Source of the DNA: Bacteroidales bacterium
GTDB taxonomy: Bacteria; Bacteroidota; Bacteroidia; Bacteroidales; UBA932
Assembly (NCBI GenBank): GCA_017429205.1
Contig: JAFRPH010000004.1
Coordinates: 14,820 to 78,819, forward strand
Direction: 5' to 3'
DNA length: 64,000 bases
Below are positions 26,536 to 35,517 of the stretch, one piece after another; positions within the stretch are counted from its first letter, which is position 1, and each line of letters starts with the position of its first letter. Under the pieces are notes generated by a model that was not told the origin of the DNA, made no database searches, and saw only the letters and a list, made by a program, of their open reading frames with translations. Position numbers and translations under genes: made by a program.

Positions 26536-27744
26536 TCACCGGGCCTTTTCAAGTCTGGCGACTCCCTCTATCAGGGAAGCGCCGCTGGATTGGGCGCCCA
26601 TAGAGGCGGTGCCGTCCTTGAAGGTGGTGCCCCAGAAGTAGTCGCAGTACATCCGCGGATACATCGTGCGGTCCAGGTGCCGGTCCAGCTGCTTGGCGCA
26701 GAGCAGCAGCTTTTCCTTGATGGTCTGCGCGGTGTAGCTGTCCGCCTTGTCGTCCAGGACGTAATTCACCGCATAAGGAATCAGGACCGCCTTGAAGAGG
26801 CTCTGGTCCATGTTCGTGCCCTCGTGCCGGAGGATGCCGGTGGCGGAATCCGTGCAGCGGTTGCTGGTGAAGGCGTACTTGAGGACGGCGCCGGCCTTCG
26901 CTATGTAGGAAGCCTCGCCCGTGATGTGGTACAGGCGGCGGCAGGCCTCGCCGAACGTGCCCTGGGTATAGGTCAGCGGCGGTTCTTCCACGCGCTCCGC
27001 GTCGGGCATGTTCGCGATGTTGTAGGCATACAGGGTCTTGGCGATGTCCAGGTAGGTGTTCTCCTTGTAGGCCTCGTACAGCTTCGCGGCCACCAGGCAG
27101 GACGGGGAATTGGTGCAGGCGTTCAGGTTGTTCTGGTCCTCGGCGTGGTTCGTCCAGGGAAGGCCGGTGCCCTTGTCCCTCTGGACCCTCCTGGGCCAGA
27201 TGTACCGGTCGAAGACTTCCCGGGCGGTGTCGCGGTACTTCGCGTTCCCCGAGACCTCCGTGATCCGGATGAGCGTCAGGCAGATCCAGGCCATGTCGTC
27301 CGTGTAGTCGTTGAAGAACCCGCCGTACTCCCCTTCCCCGCGATAGGTGCGGTTGTAGTTGTTGGCGTAGTTCCGGTACCACTTGTCGGCATACTCCAGG
27401 TAGAGGGCGGCGCGGGAAGGATCGGACTCCTTCACGCGCTCCGCGCAATACAGGAGGACGTCCAGGGCATGGGCCTGCTGCCAATAGATGTAGGTCGTCG
27501 AATGCTCGATGTCATTCGGCGTGGACCAGAAGGTGCCCGTGGACTTGTCCAGGAAGTTCGTCACCAGCACGTTCGTGCAGGAGTCGGCCAGGGCGGCCCA
27601 ATGGTCCTCGGCGGGCTGGGGCGTGGGCGTCACCGGAACGGTGCCCCCGCCGTCCCCGCCCGGGACGGGGTCGTATTTCTCCACGGCCGGGTCCCCGCAG
27701 GACAGGGCCACGAAGGCGATCAGACTGAGAAGCATCTGTTTCAT
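26536..27744 (-). CDS. GH76 endo-alpha-1,6-mannanase lipoprotein
   Basis: Last gene of the alpha-mannan operon, 402 residues. A lipoprotein signal (LIAFVALSC, Cys16) is followed by a Pro/Gly-rich linker and the (alpha/alpha)6 GH76 domain from about residue 45: YIYWQQAHALDVLLY, GGFFNDYTDDMAWICLTL with the catalytic Asp-Asp pair, WTNHAEDQNNLNACTNSPSC and EGTNMDQSLFKAVLIPY. GH76 enzymes cut the alpha-1,6-mannose backbone of fungal mannan. It follows GH92 by 15 bp. Two GH76 copies in one locus suggest one on the surface and one in the periplasm; which is which cannot be read from the sequence. Confidence 0.94.
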   Translation of the reverse strand: MKQMLLSLIAFVALSCGDPAVEKYDPVPGGDGGGTVPVTPTPQPAEDHWAALADSCTNVLVTNFLDKSTGTFWSTPNDIEHSTTYIYWQQAHALDVLLYCAERVKESDPSRAALYLEYADKWYRNYANNYNRTYRGEGEYGGFFNDYTDDMAWICLTLIRITEVSGNAKYRDTAREVFDRYIWPRRVQRDKGTGLPWTNHAEDQNNLNACTNSPSCLVAAKLYEAYKENTYLDIAKTLYAYNIANMPDAERVEEPPLTYTQGTFGEACRRLYHITGEASYIAKAGAVLKYAFTSNRCTDSATGILRHEGTNMDQSLFKAVLIPYAVNYVLDDKADSYTAQTIKEKLLLCAKQLDRHLDRTMYPRMYCDYFWGTTFKDGTASMGAQSSGASLIEGVARLEKAR

Positions 27745-27759
27745 TCGTTTGGATTCTTT

Positions 27760-30120
27760 TTACCGGGACACGGGCGGACGGGAGGCGTTCCAGCAGTCGG
27801 AAGGCTCGGTGCCCATCGTAAGCGTCAGCTTTCCACCCGCGAGGATGTCCTTCCGGTACAGCCAGTTCTCGTCGAGGGGCTTCCCGTTGAAGGTCGCGCC
27901 CTGCACATAGTAGGCCTCCGGGCCGTTTCCCTTGGTCTCGATGACCAGCTTGCGGCCGGTGGCGTTGAGCGGGTTCAGATGGACGACAATCTTGTCGAAG
28001 GCCGGGCTTCCCAGCTGGAAAGTCGGCTCGGCCGGAGCGCCGCCCTGGACGTCGAAGAGGCCCATCGTGGACATCACATACCAGGCGCCGAGCTGGCCCT
28101 GGTCCTCGTCCTGGCCATAGCCGTAGCCGTGCTCGCCGTCCGTGCCGTAGAATTCGTCACAGATCAGGCGGACCCATTTCTGGGTGAGGTACGGCTTGCC
28201 GGAGAAGTTGAACAGCCAGGGCTCGTGCAGGCACGGCTGGTTGCCGTGGTTGTACGGGCTGTTGATGCCGGAGAAGGCGTAGGTGGTCTTGCCGCCACCG
28301 AAGATGCTCTTGCGGGCCTCGGTGAAAATGCCGTCCAACCGCTCGTTGAACACATCCTCGCCCAGCCGGGCGATGAGCGAATCCGGGTGCTGCGGGACGA
28401 AGAAGGTGTACTGCACGGCATTGCCTTCCTGGAAACCGCGCCAGGACTCCAGCGGGTCGAAGTGGTCGATGAACGCGCCGCCGGGGACCCGGGGACGGAC
28501 CAGCTTGAGGCTGTCGTCGAAGACCTTGGCCCAACCGTCGGACAGGTCCATCAACTGCCGGTAGTCCTCCTCGTGCCCGAGCTGCTTGGCGAGCTGGGCC
28601 GTCGCATAGGCGCTGAAGCCGTACTCGAGCGTATGGGACACGGAGAAGGTGGCGCCGCCGCTGTGGGCGACGAAGCCCGGATCGTCCACGTACGGGACAT
28701 ACCCGTTGCGGACGAACTGCTCCACGTCCATCTTGCCGGCGCCTTCGATCCGGCCCTCCCACTCGAGGTTGTCTTTGCGGGCGGCCGCATACATCTTGTC
28801 GACGTCGAAGTTCCGGATGCCGCTGTTGTAGGCCCCGGCAAAGGCGATGCTCACCATGTTGGTGCCCACGCCCGAGACATACTTGCTGCAGGCGATGCCG
28901 TCGCCGAGCCAGCCGGCGTCCTGGTACACGAGCAGCTGGCTGGAGACCCAGTCGGCATAATACTCGGGATAGGCCAGGGCCCACAGCTGGGTCAGGTTCC
29001 AGTAGCCGCCCCAGATGGCGTCCGTGTTGTAATGGTTGTGCAGCGGCTTGCCGTCGGCGCCGAGGGGAATCTGCCCCACGCCGCCGTCGTTGCGGGGATA
29101 GGCGCCGTTCACGTCGCTCGCCAGGCCGCGGCCCAGCAGGGCGTGATACAGGCCCGTATAGAACTTGATGCGACTCGCCTCGGACCCGCCGGAAACCTCC
29201 AGCCGTCCGAGCGCCTCCTTCCACAGGCGGAGCGCCTGCTTCTTGGCGCCGTCGAAGTCCAGCCGGGCGGCCTCCGCTTCGAGATTGGCCCGCGCATTGT
29301 CGATGGAAGTGTAGGAAAGGCCGATCTTGACGACGACCTCGTCCCCTTCCTTCGCGTCATAGTCCAGACTCAGCACGGCGCCGGGGCCCAGGACAGAGAC
29401 GCCCGGAGTGCGCTCTCCCCCCACGTGGAAGACGGAAGCGCCGTCGGGGACGCGGGAAAGCTCCCCGTAGAAGAACATCTCCACGGTGGCGCCGGCCTGG
29501 TACTTCTTCACATACTCCGGTTCCGTGACGATGTACCCCTTGATGACGTTGCCGTCCAGCTCGGCGAAAGCGTTGCGGATGGCGCCGCTCTCCCCTTCCC
29601 GGGTGCCCACGTTCACCAGAATATGGCCGTCGCCAGCCTGCGTGAAGGTGAAACGCTGGAAGCCCACGCGGGGCGTGGCCGTCAGCTCCGCCCGGATTCC
29701 GTAGTCCTTCAGGAGGACGGAATAGTAACCGGGACGGGCCGTCTCATCGGCCTTGTCGAAGCTGGAGCGCCAGCCGGCGGCGGGCTCTTCCAGACGGCCG
29801 GGGACGGTCAGCGGCTCGCCGAGGACGGGCATCAAGGCCAGTCCACCCACCTGGAACTCGTGGAAGCACGGGAATCCGTCGATGGAGGTATGGGTGTCCT
29901 CGTAGCCAACGGCCTCCCAGCCCTGGTTGTTCCCGTAGGTGCCGTTCGTGGACGCGCCCAGCTTGGCCATCCCGAAGGGAACGGCGGCGGGGGTGTACAC
30001 GAACCAGCGGCTGTGGACCGTGCCGATGTTGGGGTTCACATACGCGGAATAATCTTCATTCGTGCCGCAGGATGCCAGGCACAGCAGGGCGGCCAGCGCG
30101 GCGGACATTCTTTTCATCAT
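27760..30120 (-). CDS. GH92 alpha-mannosidase with general-acid Glu replaced by Gln
   Basis: A 786-residue lipoprotein (signal LLCLASC). The N-terminal beta-sandwich (YVNPNIGT, VPFGMAKLGASTNG) and the helical-barrel domain follow the GH92 plan; these Ca-dependent enzymes remove mannose with inversion. In the motif normally written HGNEPSHH, where the Glu is the general acid, this protein has HGNQPCLHEP: Gln628, codon CAG at 28239-28237. The base region is kept as YGQDEDQGQLGAWYVMS (Asp671, Asp673). The GH92 reported to uncap mannose-1-phospho-6-mannose has the same Glu-to-Gln change, because phosphate needs no protonation. Phosphomannan uncapping is therefore the likeliest activity, as inference. 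Its ATG overlaps the GH76 stop. Confidence 0.92.
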   Translation of the reverse strand: MMKRMSAALAALLCLASCGTNEDYSAYVNPNIGTVHSRWFVYTPAAVPFGMAKLGASTNGTYGNNQGWEAVGYEDTHTSIDGFPCFHEFQVGGLALMPVLGEPLTVPGRLEEPAAGWRSSFDKADETARPGYYSVLLKDYGIRAELTATPRVGFQRFTFTQAGDGHILVNVGTREGESGAIRNAFAELDGNVIKGYIVTEPEYVKKYQAGATVEMFFYGELSRVPDGASVFHVGGERTPGVSVLGPGAVLSLDYDAKEGDEVVVKIGLSYTSIDNARANLEAEAARLDFDGAKKQALRLWKEALGRLEVSGGSEASRIKFYTGLYHALLGRGLASDVNGAYPRNDGGVGQIPLGADGKPLHNHYNTDAIWGGYWNLTQLWALAYPEYYADWVSSQLLVYQDAGWLGDGIACSKYVSGVGTNMVSIAFAGAYNSGIRNFDVDKMYAAARKDNLEWEGRIEGAGKMDVEQFVRNGYVPYVDDPGFVAHSGGATFSVSHTLEYGFSAYATAQLAKQLGHEEDYRQLMDLSDGWAKVFDDSLKLVRPRVPGGAFIDHFDPLESWRGFQEGNAVQYTFFVPQHPDSLIARLGEDVFNERLDGIFTEARKSIFGGGKTTYAFSGINSPYNHGNQPCLHEPWLFNFSGKPYLTQKWVRLICDEFYGTDGEHGYGYGQDEDQGQLGAWYVMSTMGLFDVQGGAPAEPTFQLGSPAFDKIVVHLNPLNATGRKLVIETKGNGPEAYYVQGATFNGKPLDENWLYRKDILAGGKLTLTMGTEPSDCWNASRPPVSR

Positions 30121-31370
30121 TTCTTTTCTCCTTTATAGAGGGCGATGGTCCCGAGGGATTCCAGGACGGCGTCCTGCATCAGCAGGGACTTGTCCCGGTC
30201 GGGATTCTTGTTCTTGCCGCTCCAGTCCTCGCTGAACAGGCCGCGGTCGTTGCGGGCGTCCTTCCAGGCGCGCTCCAAGTCGGCCACGAAGACCTCGATG
30301 TAGCGGGAACAGGCCTTGTGGTACGGCTCCAGCTCGATGTAGGAACGCACGAGCTTGATCGTGAACCAGGGATCGTTGAGCGGATAGCAGAGGTTGATGC
30401 CGCTCCGGCTGCGGACGAAGTAGTTGTACGCGCCGTCGGCCGTGGCCTGGGCCTCCTTGAGGTAGTGCTCCTCGCCCGTAATCTTGTACAGGCGGACGCC
30501 GGCGGCGATCATCGCCCCGGAGTTGTAGGTCCATTTAGTCCTGTTGATCACGCCGTCGGCGCCCTTGGAGTTCCAGTACACGTTGTCCTCGGGATCGCGG
30601 AGGTTCGCATACTCCCACTGGTACAGGCGCTTGGCGAGCGCCAGCACGCCGGCCTTCTCCCCGTCGGGGCAGACGTCGTAGTAGCTGGTCAGGAACCACT
30701 GGGCGTAGCCGTTGGCGCAAGCGGGTTTGTTGGAATCGTCCACGCCCGGCTTGTTCTTCTGGCCTTCGCACCACCACAGGGCGCCGCCCAGGATGTTGTC
30801 CTCGCCGGAAAGCAGGAACTGGACGATGTCGGCGCAGCGCTGCAGGTACACCGGGTCCTTCAGCTGCCGGTAGGCCTCCACCAGGTTCAGGCCCACGATG
30901 GAGTTGTCGTCGTAGAAACGGTCTCCCCCGCCGACGGTGCCGTTGGTTTGGGAGCCGTAGCCGCCCACGCCCACCAAGCCGCTGGTGCGCCAGTAGGCCT
31001 GGAAGCGGTCCACCTTGGCCTTGTAGTCCACGTCATAGCCCAGCTTGTTCAGGAGGGCGACGCCGGACATCAGGCCGTCGTAGGGCCATAGATAGGAGGC
31101 GGAAAGGTCGCCGCTCCCCTTGGGATAGTTCTCGTTGTAGAACCCGGCCGTGGCGCCGGAGGCCACCCGGTAGGACCGGTCGATGGCGCCGAACGTCTCG
31201 TACGCCCGTTCGTGCCAGACCACCTTCTCGGTGGGGGTGGTTCCGCCGGAACCGCCGCCGTCGACGGGCTTGAACTCCTCCTTGGCTCCGTCCGAGCAGG
31301 CGCAGGAGACCGCCAGGAGGCAAATGATGGGCACGATGGCCCGAAGCTGGGACTTTTTCATCGGATTCAT
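30117..31370 (-). CDS. GH76 alpha-1,6-mannanase lipoprotein
   Basis: A 417-residue lipoprotein; the signal ends near VSCAC, and the Met at 31361 (MKKSQLRAIV) is an alternative start. After a Gly-rich linker the GH76 domain has SYLWPYDGLMSGV, GGDRFYDDNSIVGLNLVEAY with the catalytic Asp pair, GGALWWCEGQKNKPG and WTYNSGAMIAAGVRLYKIT. It differs considerably from the GH76 at 26536-27744, as expected for enzymes with different subsites or location. It is the first enzyme gene after susE, from which it is separated by a 60-bp gap holding a perfect hairpin, and it overlaps the GH92 start (ATGA). Confidence 0.92.
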   Translation of the reverse strand: MNPMKKSQLRAIVPIICLLAVSCACSDGAKEEFKPVDGGGSGGTTPTEKVVWHERAYETFGAIDRSYRVASGATAGFYNENYPKGSGDLSASYLWPYDGLMSGVALLNKLGYDVDYKAKVDRFQAYWRTSGLVGVGGYGSQTNGTVGGGDRFYDDNSIVGLNLVEAYRQLKDPVYLQRCADIVQFLLSGEDNILGGALWWCEGQKNKPGVDDSNKPACANGYAQWFLTSYYDVCPDGEKAGVLALAKRLYQWEYANLRDPEDNVYWNSKGADGVINRTKWTYNSGAMIAAGVRLYKITGEEHYLKEAQATADGAYNYFVRSRSGINLCYPLNDPWFTIKLVRSYIELEPYHKACSRYIEVFVADLERAWKDARNDRGLFSEDWSGKNKNPDRDKSLLMQDAVLESLGTIALYKGEKK

Positions 31371-31382
31371 CGGATAAAGATA

Positions 31383-31419
31383 GGTATTCCGCCCTGCTTG
31401 TGCAACAAGGCGGAATACC
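31383..31419 (-). promoter_or_regulatory. Strong intra-operon hairpin between susE-like and GH76 genes
   Basis: GGTATTCCGCC and GGCGGAATACC form a perfect 11-bp stem with a 15-nt loop, in the only sizeable gap (60 bp) of the operon. It could be an attenuator or an RNA-processing block that sets the ratio of susCDE to enzyme mRNA. TATCTTTA follows it on the transcribed strand, one base off a -7 box. Confidence 0.7.
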
Positions 31420-31430
31420 GGGTTCGATTC

Positions 31431-33917
31431 TTAGAGTTTGGTGATGGTGTGGGTCATCACACCGTCCTTGTTGGTGTAGAGCTTGACTTCGATGTTGCTG
31501 CCGTCCATCGCGGTCGCCATCTTCCAGAGATGGTCCCACTGGCTCCAGCCGAACTCGCCGCAGTCATAGAAGGTCGGAGAGACCTCGCCGTCCGGGCGGT
31601 TCTCGGCGTCTTCGCTGTCCAGGCGGCCCCAGCAGATGCTCTCGTTGCCGTCGACGGTCACGGTGAAGTAGTAGCGTTCCTCCACCCAGCTGAGCCAGCT
31701 GCAGCGCGGATCGCCCGGCTGGACGAACTCGCACTTGCCGCTGCCGCTCCAGACACCGGCGCCCTCGTAGGACATTGAAACGATGTCGCCGAAGCAGCAA
31801 CCCCAGATCATCCGGACCTTGTCGATGGACTCGGCCTTCACGGTGAGGTCCTTGAAGTTGACGGTGAGCTTGGTCGCGGCGCCCTCGGCGGAAGCCGTGG
31901 ACACACCCTCGCCGTCACCCTGGAGGAGGCCCTTCTCCGCATCGAAGAAGTAGTTCTTGCCGTCGCCCTGGAAGGAGATGTTGCCGTCCTTCAGGCGGGC
32001 GAAGAGGACGAACTCGCCGTCGGCCACCTTGCGGAAGGCCTGGCCCGCGACCTCGGCGCCGGAACCGCTCAGGGTCAGCGCGGAAGGAGCCACGGTCGGC
32101 GGGAACGGATCCTCGCTCTGCTTGGTGAAGCTGTGCTTGAAGTGGCCCTCGTCATTGGTGTTGATGACGGCGGACACATTGCTGTTGTCGAAGATGGAGC
32201 CCATCTTCCAGAGGTGGTCCCACTGGCTCCACGCAAACTCGCCGATGTCGTAGAAGGTCGCGGAGACCTCGCCGTCGGGACGGTTCTCGGCGTCCTCGCC
32301 GTCGAGACGGCCCCAGCACACCTCTTCGCCGTTGACGGTCGCGATGAAGTAGTAGCGCTCCTCGGTCCAGCCCAGCCATCCCGGAGGATTGGTCTCCGGA
32401 CGGGAAGCGTCCACGAAGACGACGCGGCCTTCGCCGGCGAACTTGCCGCCACCCTGGTAGCTCAGGGCGATGACGGTCTCGTAGTTGCAGCCCCAGATCA
32501 TGCGGACGTCGGTGCCGATCTCGTCGAAGGTGACCTTGTTGGTGGAGAAGTCCACCGTCACGCGGGTCACGCCCTCGGAGGCGGCCACGTCATAGGAACG
32601 CTTGCCGATGTACAGGTCGTTGTCGTTCTGGATGAAGTACTTGACTCCCTCGCCGTCCACGAAGGACAGGGCGCCGGCGTTCAGTTTCGCATAGGCGACG
32701 AACTTGTCGCCGTCCTTGCGGAAGGCCTGGCCGTCGGTCTCGGCGGCGGCGCCGGTGAGGAACAGTTCGGCCGGGGTGGACGTCGGCTGGTCGTACACGA
32801 TCGGGCCGGCTTCCTCCACCATGTGGGTGAACTGGTTGTCCTTGTTGGTCCAGACGGTCACGCGGACGTTCTTGAGGTCGAGGGCGTGATCCATCTTCCA
32901 GAGGGCGTCCCAGTCGGCCTTGTCGAACTCGTAGATGTAGTAGAAGGACTCGGTGCCGTCCGGCGTGAAGGAGTTGCCACCGAAGCTGGAACCCCAGCGC
33001 TTCTGGACGCCGTCGATCTCCACGAGGAAGGAATAGCGTTCCTCCACCCAGGAGCACCAGCTCGGGGTGCCGTCGCGGCCGGGGCCGTAGAAGACGGCCT
33101 CGCCCTCGCCGGAGAACACGCCGTTCCCCTCGTACTCGAGGACGGCGAAATCGACGCCGGTCGCCTCCCAGGCTGCGTGCAGCTGGGCCTCGACGGACTC
33201 GATCTTCAGGCTCAGGGTGTTGAAGTTCACCGTGATGCGGGCCAGGCCGGTCGCAGGAGCTTCCTGCACCGTGTAGTCGCCCTCTCCCTCGACGAGCTTG
33301 CCGGCCGCGCTGGCGTGGAACACCAGGCCGCCGCCCTTCTCGGAGGTGAAGCGGAGGGAACCGGCACCCAGGCGGGTGACGATGGAATACAGGCCCTCTT
33401 CCACCACGCGGAACTCCTGGCCCGCCTCCTTGGCGGCGGAGCCGGCCACGTACAGGCGCTCGGGCATGTTGTCGATGCCCTCGCCGCGGGTGACGTTCAG
33501 AGTCTCATAGCCGTCGAAGACCTTGGAGACACCGCCCCGGGAACCGCGGACCGTCCAGATGAAGGAACCGGACTGGTTCGGGGCGACCCCCGCCTTGCGG
33601 GCGATGGTGTTCAGGGTGGCGTGGCTCAGGGTCAGGGTCTGGCCGGCGCCGAGGTCGCTCGGCATCACGGTCAGGGGCTCGGAGAAGTTGCCGCCCGCCC
33701 GGTCGAAGAGGACTTCGTACAGGACGATGCCGCCGTCGGCCGCGCCGCCGCCGGTCCAGGAAAGCTCGACCGTGGCGGTGGAGGTGACATCCAGCACCAC
33801 CGAGGACGGAGAGGACAGGGAGGTCGGCATCGTGAAGGAGGTGTTCAACTCATAATGCTTCTGGCAGGCCGTCGCGACGGCCAGCAGGGCGGAGAATATG
33901 GCGATGATCTTTTTCAT
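31431..33917 (-). CDS. SusE/SusF-like outer-membrane protein with three tandem repeats
   Basis: An 828-residue lipoprotein (signal LLAVATAC, Cys18). Residues about 20-145 are a SusE-type N-terminal Ig domain (LDVTSTATVELSWTG, IWTVRGSRGG). Three repeats of roughly 215 residues follow, at about 150-370, 385-600 and 612-828. Each begins with a strand pair (AGSAAKEAGQEFR, TGAAAETDGQAFR, SGSGAEVAGQAFR), has a VNFNTLSLKIES-like strand, WVEERYSF or WVEERYYF, and ends QWDHLWKM (DWDALWKM in the first). The second and third are closest. They are probably starch-binding-protein-like glycan-binding modules that present mannan to SusCD. It lies 6 bp after susD. Confidence 0.88.
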   Translation of the reverse strand: MKKIIAIFSALLAVATACQKHYELNTSFTMPTSLSSPSSVVLDVTSTATVELSWTGGGAADGGIVLYEVLFDRAGGNFSEPLTVMPSDLGAGQTLTLSHATLNTIARKAGVAPNQSGSFIWTVRGSRGGVSKVFDGYETLNVTRGEGIDNMPERLYVAGSAAKEAGQEFRVVEEGLYSIVTRLGAGSLRFTSEKGGGLVFHASAAGKLVEGEGDYTVQEAPATGLARITVNFNTLSLKIESVEAQLHAAWEATGVDFAVLEYEGNGVFSGEGEAVFYGPGRDGTPSWCSWVEERYSFLVEIDGVQKRWGSSFGGNSFTPDGTESFYYIYEFDKADWDALWKMDHALDLKNVRVTVWTNKDNQFTHMVEEAGPIVYDQPTSTPAELFLTGAAAETDGQAFRKDGDKFVAYAKLNAGALSFVDGEGVKYFIQNDNDLYIGKRSYDVAASEGVTRVTVDFSTNKVTFDEIGTDVRMIWGCNYETVIALSYQGGGKFAGEGRVVFVDASRPETNPPGWLGWTEERYYFIATVNGEEVCWGRLDGEDAENRPDGEVSATFYDIGEFAWSQWDHLWKMGSIFDNSNVSAVINTNDEGHFKHSFTKQSEDPFPPTVAPSALTLSGSGAEVAGQAFRKVADGEFVLFARLKDGNISFQGDGKNYFFDAEKGLLQGDGEGVSTASAEGAATKLTVNFKDLTVKAESIDKVRMIWGCCFGDIVSMSYEGAGVWSGSGKCEFVQPGDPRCSWLSWVEERYYFTVTVDGNESICWGRLDSEDAENRPDGEVSPTFYDCGEFGWSQWDHLWKMATAMDGSNIEVKLYTNKDGVMTHTITKL

Positions 33918-33923
33918 AATCGA

Positions 33924-35504
33924 TTACCAGTTAGGGTTCTGATCCAAGTTGTTGTTCAGGTCACGCTCCTTCTGCGGAATCGGCCAGAGGTAGTGCTTCT
34001 CGGCGTTGAACTGGCGGTTCTCGATGCGGGCGAAGCCGTTGTCGGTACCCACCGTCTCACCGGTGTAGAGGCCGTGGCACCAGCCGTTCAGGACCTGGTC
34101 GGCGATCTTCCAGCGGATGATGTCGGCCCGGCGGGCGCCTTCGAAGGCCAGCTCGCTGCGGCGCTCGCGGCGGACGATGGTCTTGAGATCGCCGGAGGCC
34201 GGGAACTCGAGGGCGCCGGCGTCGGTGAAGCCGGCCCGCTCGCGGATGGCGCGGATGGTCTTGTTCCAGACGGCGGCGTCCAGGGTGCCCAGCTCCGCGT
34301 TGGCCTCGGCGTTCATCAGGAGGATGTCGGCGTAGCGGATCAGGATCGGATTCAGGCCGGACTGGAGGGTCAGGCGGTAGGTGTTGTCCCACCACTTGCG
34401 GATGTAGTAGCCGGTCGGCGTGACGTCGGAGGTGGAGTTGTAGGCGTCCTGGCCGTCCCAGGCGGGCTCTTGCGTGCCGCCGCCGGCGAGCGGATAGGAA
34501 TTGCCGGGATACATCACCGTGGCGGCCAGGCGCGGGTCGCGGCCCGTCCAGGGGTTCGCGGGGTCGTAGCCGGAGCCGGCCTCGTCGATGGCCTTGCCGT
34601 TCAGCATGATGTAGCTGTCCACCAGGGACTTCAGCGGAGCCAGGTTGGAGTAGCCGCCCATGGACGGCGGGATGATGTTGTACATGATGTTCTGCTCGCG
34701 GATGACCGGGGTGTACTGGGTGGAGAGGATGATCTCGGAGCAGTACTCGTTGGCGATGTCGAACAGGCCGGCGTAGCTCGGGAAGAGGCTGGCGCCGCTG
34801 TTGGCGATGATGTCGTCGGTCACGTTCTTGACCTCGGCGAATTCGCCCTCGAACAGGTACACCTTCGCGAGGAGGGCGCGGGCGGCCCAGCGGGTCACGC
34901 GGCCGCGGTCGGCGCCGGAATAGGAAGCCGGGAGCGCGTCGCCGGAGATGACCTCCTTCAGTTCGGAGATGACGCTGGAAACCACGAACTCGCGGCTGTC
35001 GCGGGCCACGGTGCGGCTGGCCTCGATGGAGATGGGCTCCTTCAGGTACGGCACGCCGCCGAAGCGGGTGTAGAGCTCGTAGTAGTGGAAGGCGCGCAGG
35101 GTGCGGGCCTCGGCGATGTAGCGGGCCTTCAGGGCCGCGTCCAGACCGGTGACCCGGTCGATGTTCAGCAGCAGCTCGTTGCAGGCGCGGATACCGCTGT
35201 AGTGGCGGTTCCATACATCATAGACATAGCCTTCGGAAGTGCCGTAGGTGCCGTTGCCGATGGCTTTGTTCTGGCCGCCCTTGACATAGGCGTTGTCCGT
35301 CATGCCGTCGCTGTACACCAGCTCGTACATGTCGGTCAGGGTGGTATAGCAGGTATTCAGGGCGCTCAAAGCGGCGTCCGGGTCCTCCTCCCAGTAGTTC
35401 AGATCGGTCTCGCGGTCATACGGGGGCGTGTCCAGCGGAACGCAGGAAATGACGGAACCGAAGGCCACAACGGCCAGGGCGAGGGTGAAGAGTATCTTTT
35501 TCAT
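33924..35504 (-). CDS. SusD-like outer-membrane glycan-binding lipoprotein
   Basis: About 526 residues. The chosen start gives MKKILFTLALAVVAFGSVIS followed by the lipobox Cys; longer readings run back into susC. SusD features: NTCYTTLTDMYELVYSDG, the helical segment YIAEARTLRAFHYYELYTRF then GGVPYLKEPI, and the C-terminal ILIRYADILLMNAEANAELG and RRERRSELAFEGARRADIIR, ending LNNNLDQNPNW. It pairs with the SusC encoded 13 bp upstream to bind and import alpha-mannan fragments; the substrate is inferred from the GH76 and GH92 genes. Confidence 0.95.
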   Translation of the reverse strand: MKKILFTLALAVVAFGSVISCVPLDTPPYDRETDLNYWEEDPDAALSALNTCYTTLTDMYELVYSDGMTDNAYVKGGQNKAIGNGTYGTSEGYVYDVWNRHYSGIRACNELLLNIDRVTGLDAALKARYIAEARTLRAFHYYELYTRFGGVPYLKEPISIEASRTVARDSREFVVSSVISELKEVISGDALPASYSGADRGRVTRWAARALLAKVYLFEGEFAEVKNVTDDIIANSGASLFPSYAGLFDIANEYCSEIILSTQYTPVIREQNIMYNIIPPSMGGYSNLAPLKSLVDSYIMLNGKAIDEAGSGYDPANPWTGRDPRLAATVMYPGNSYPLAGGGTQEPAWDGQDAYNSTSDVTPTGYYIRKWWDNTYRLTLQSGLNPILIRYADILLMNAEANAELGTLDAAVWNKTIRAIRERAGFTDAGALEFPASGDLKTIVRRERRSELAFEGARRADIIRWKIADQVLNGWCHGLYTGETVGTDNGFARIENRQFNAEKHYLWPIPQKERDLNNNLDQNPNW

Positions 35505-35517
35505 AACGGTCTCTCCT

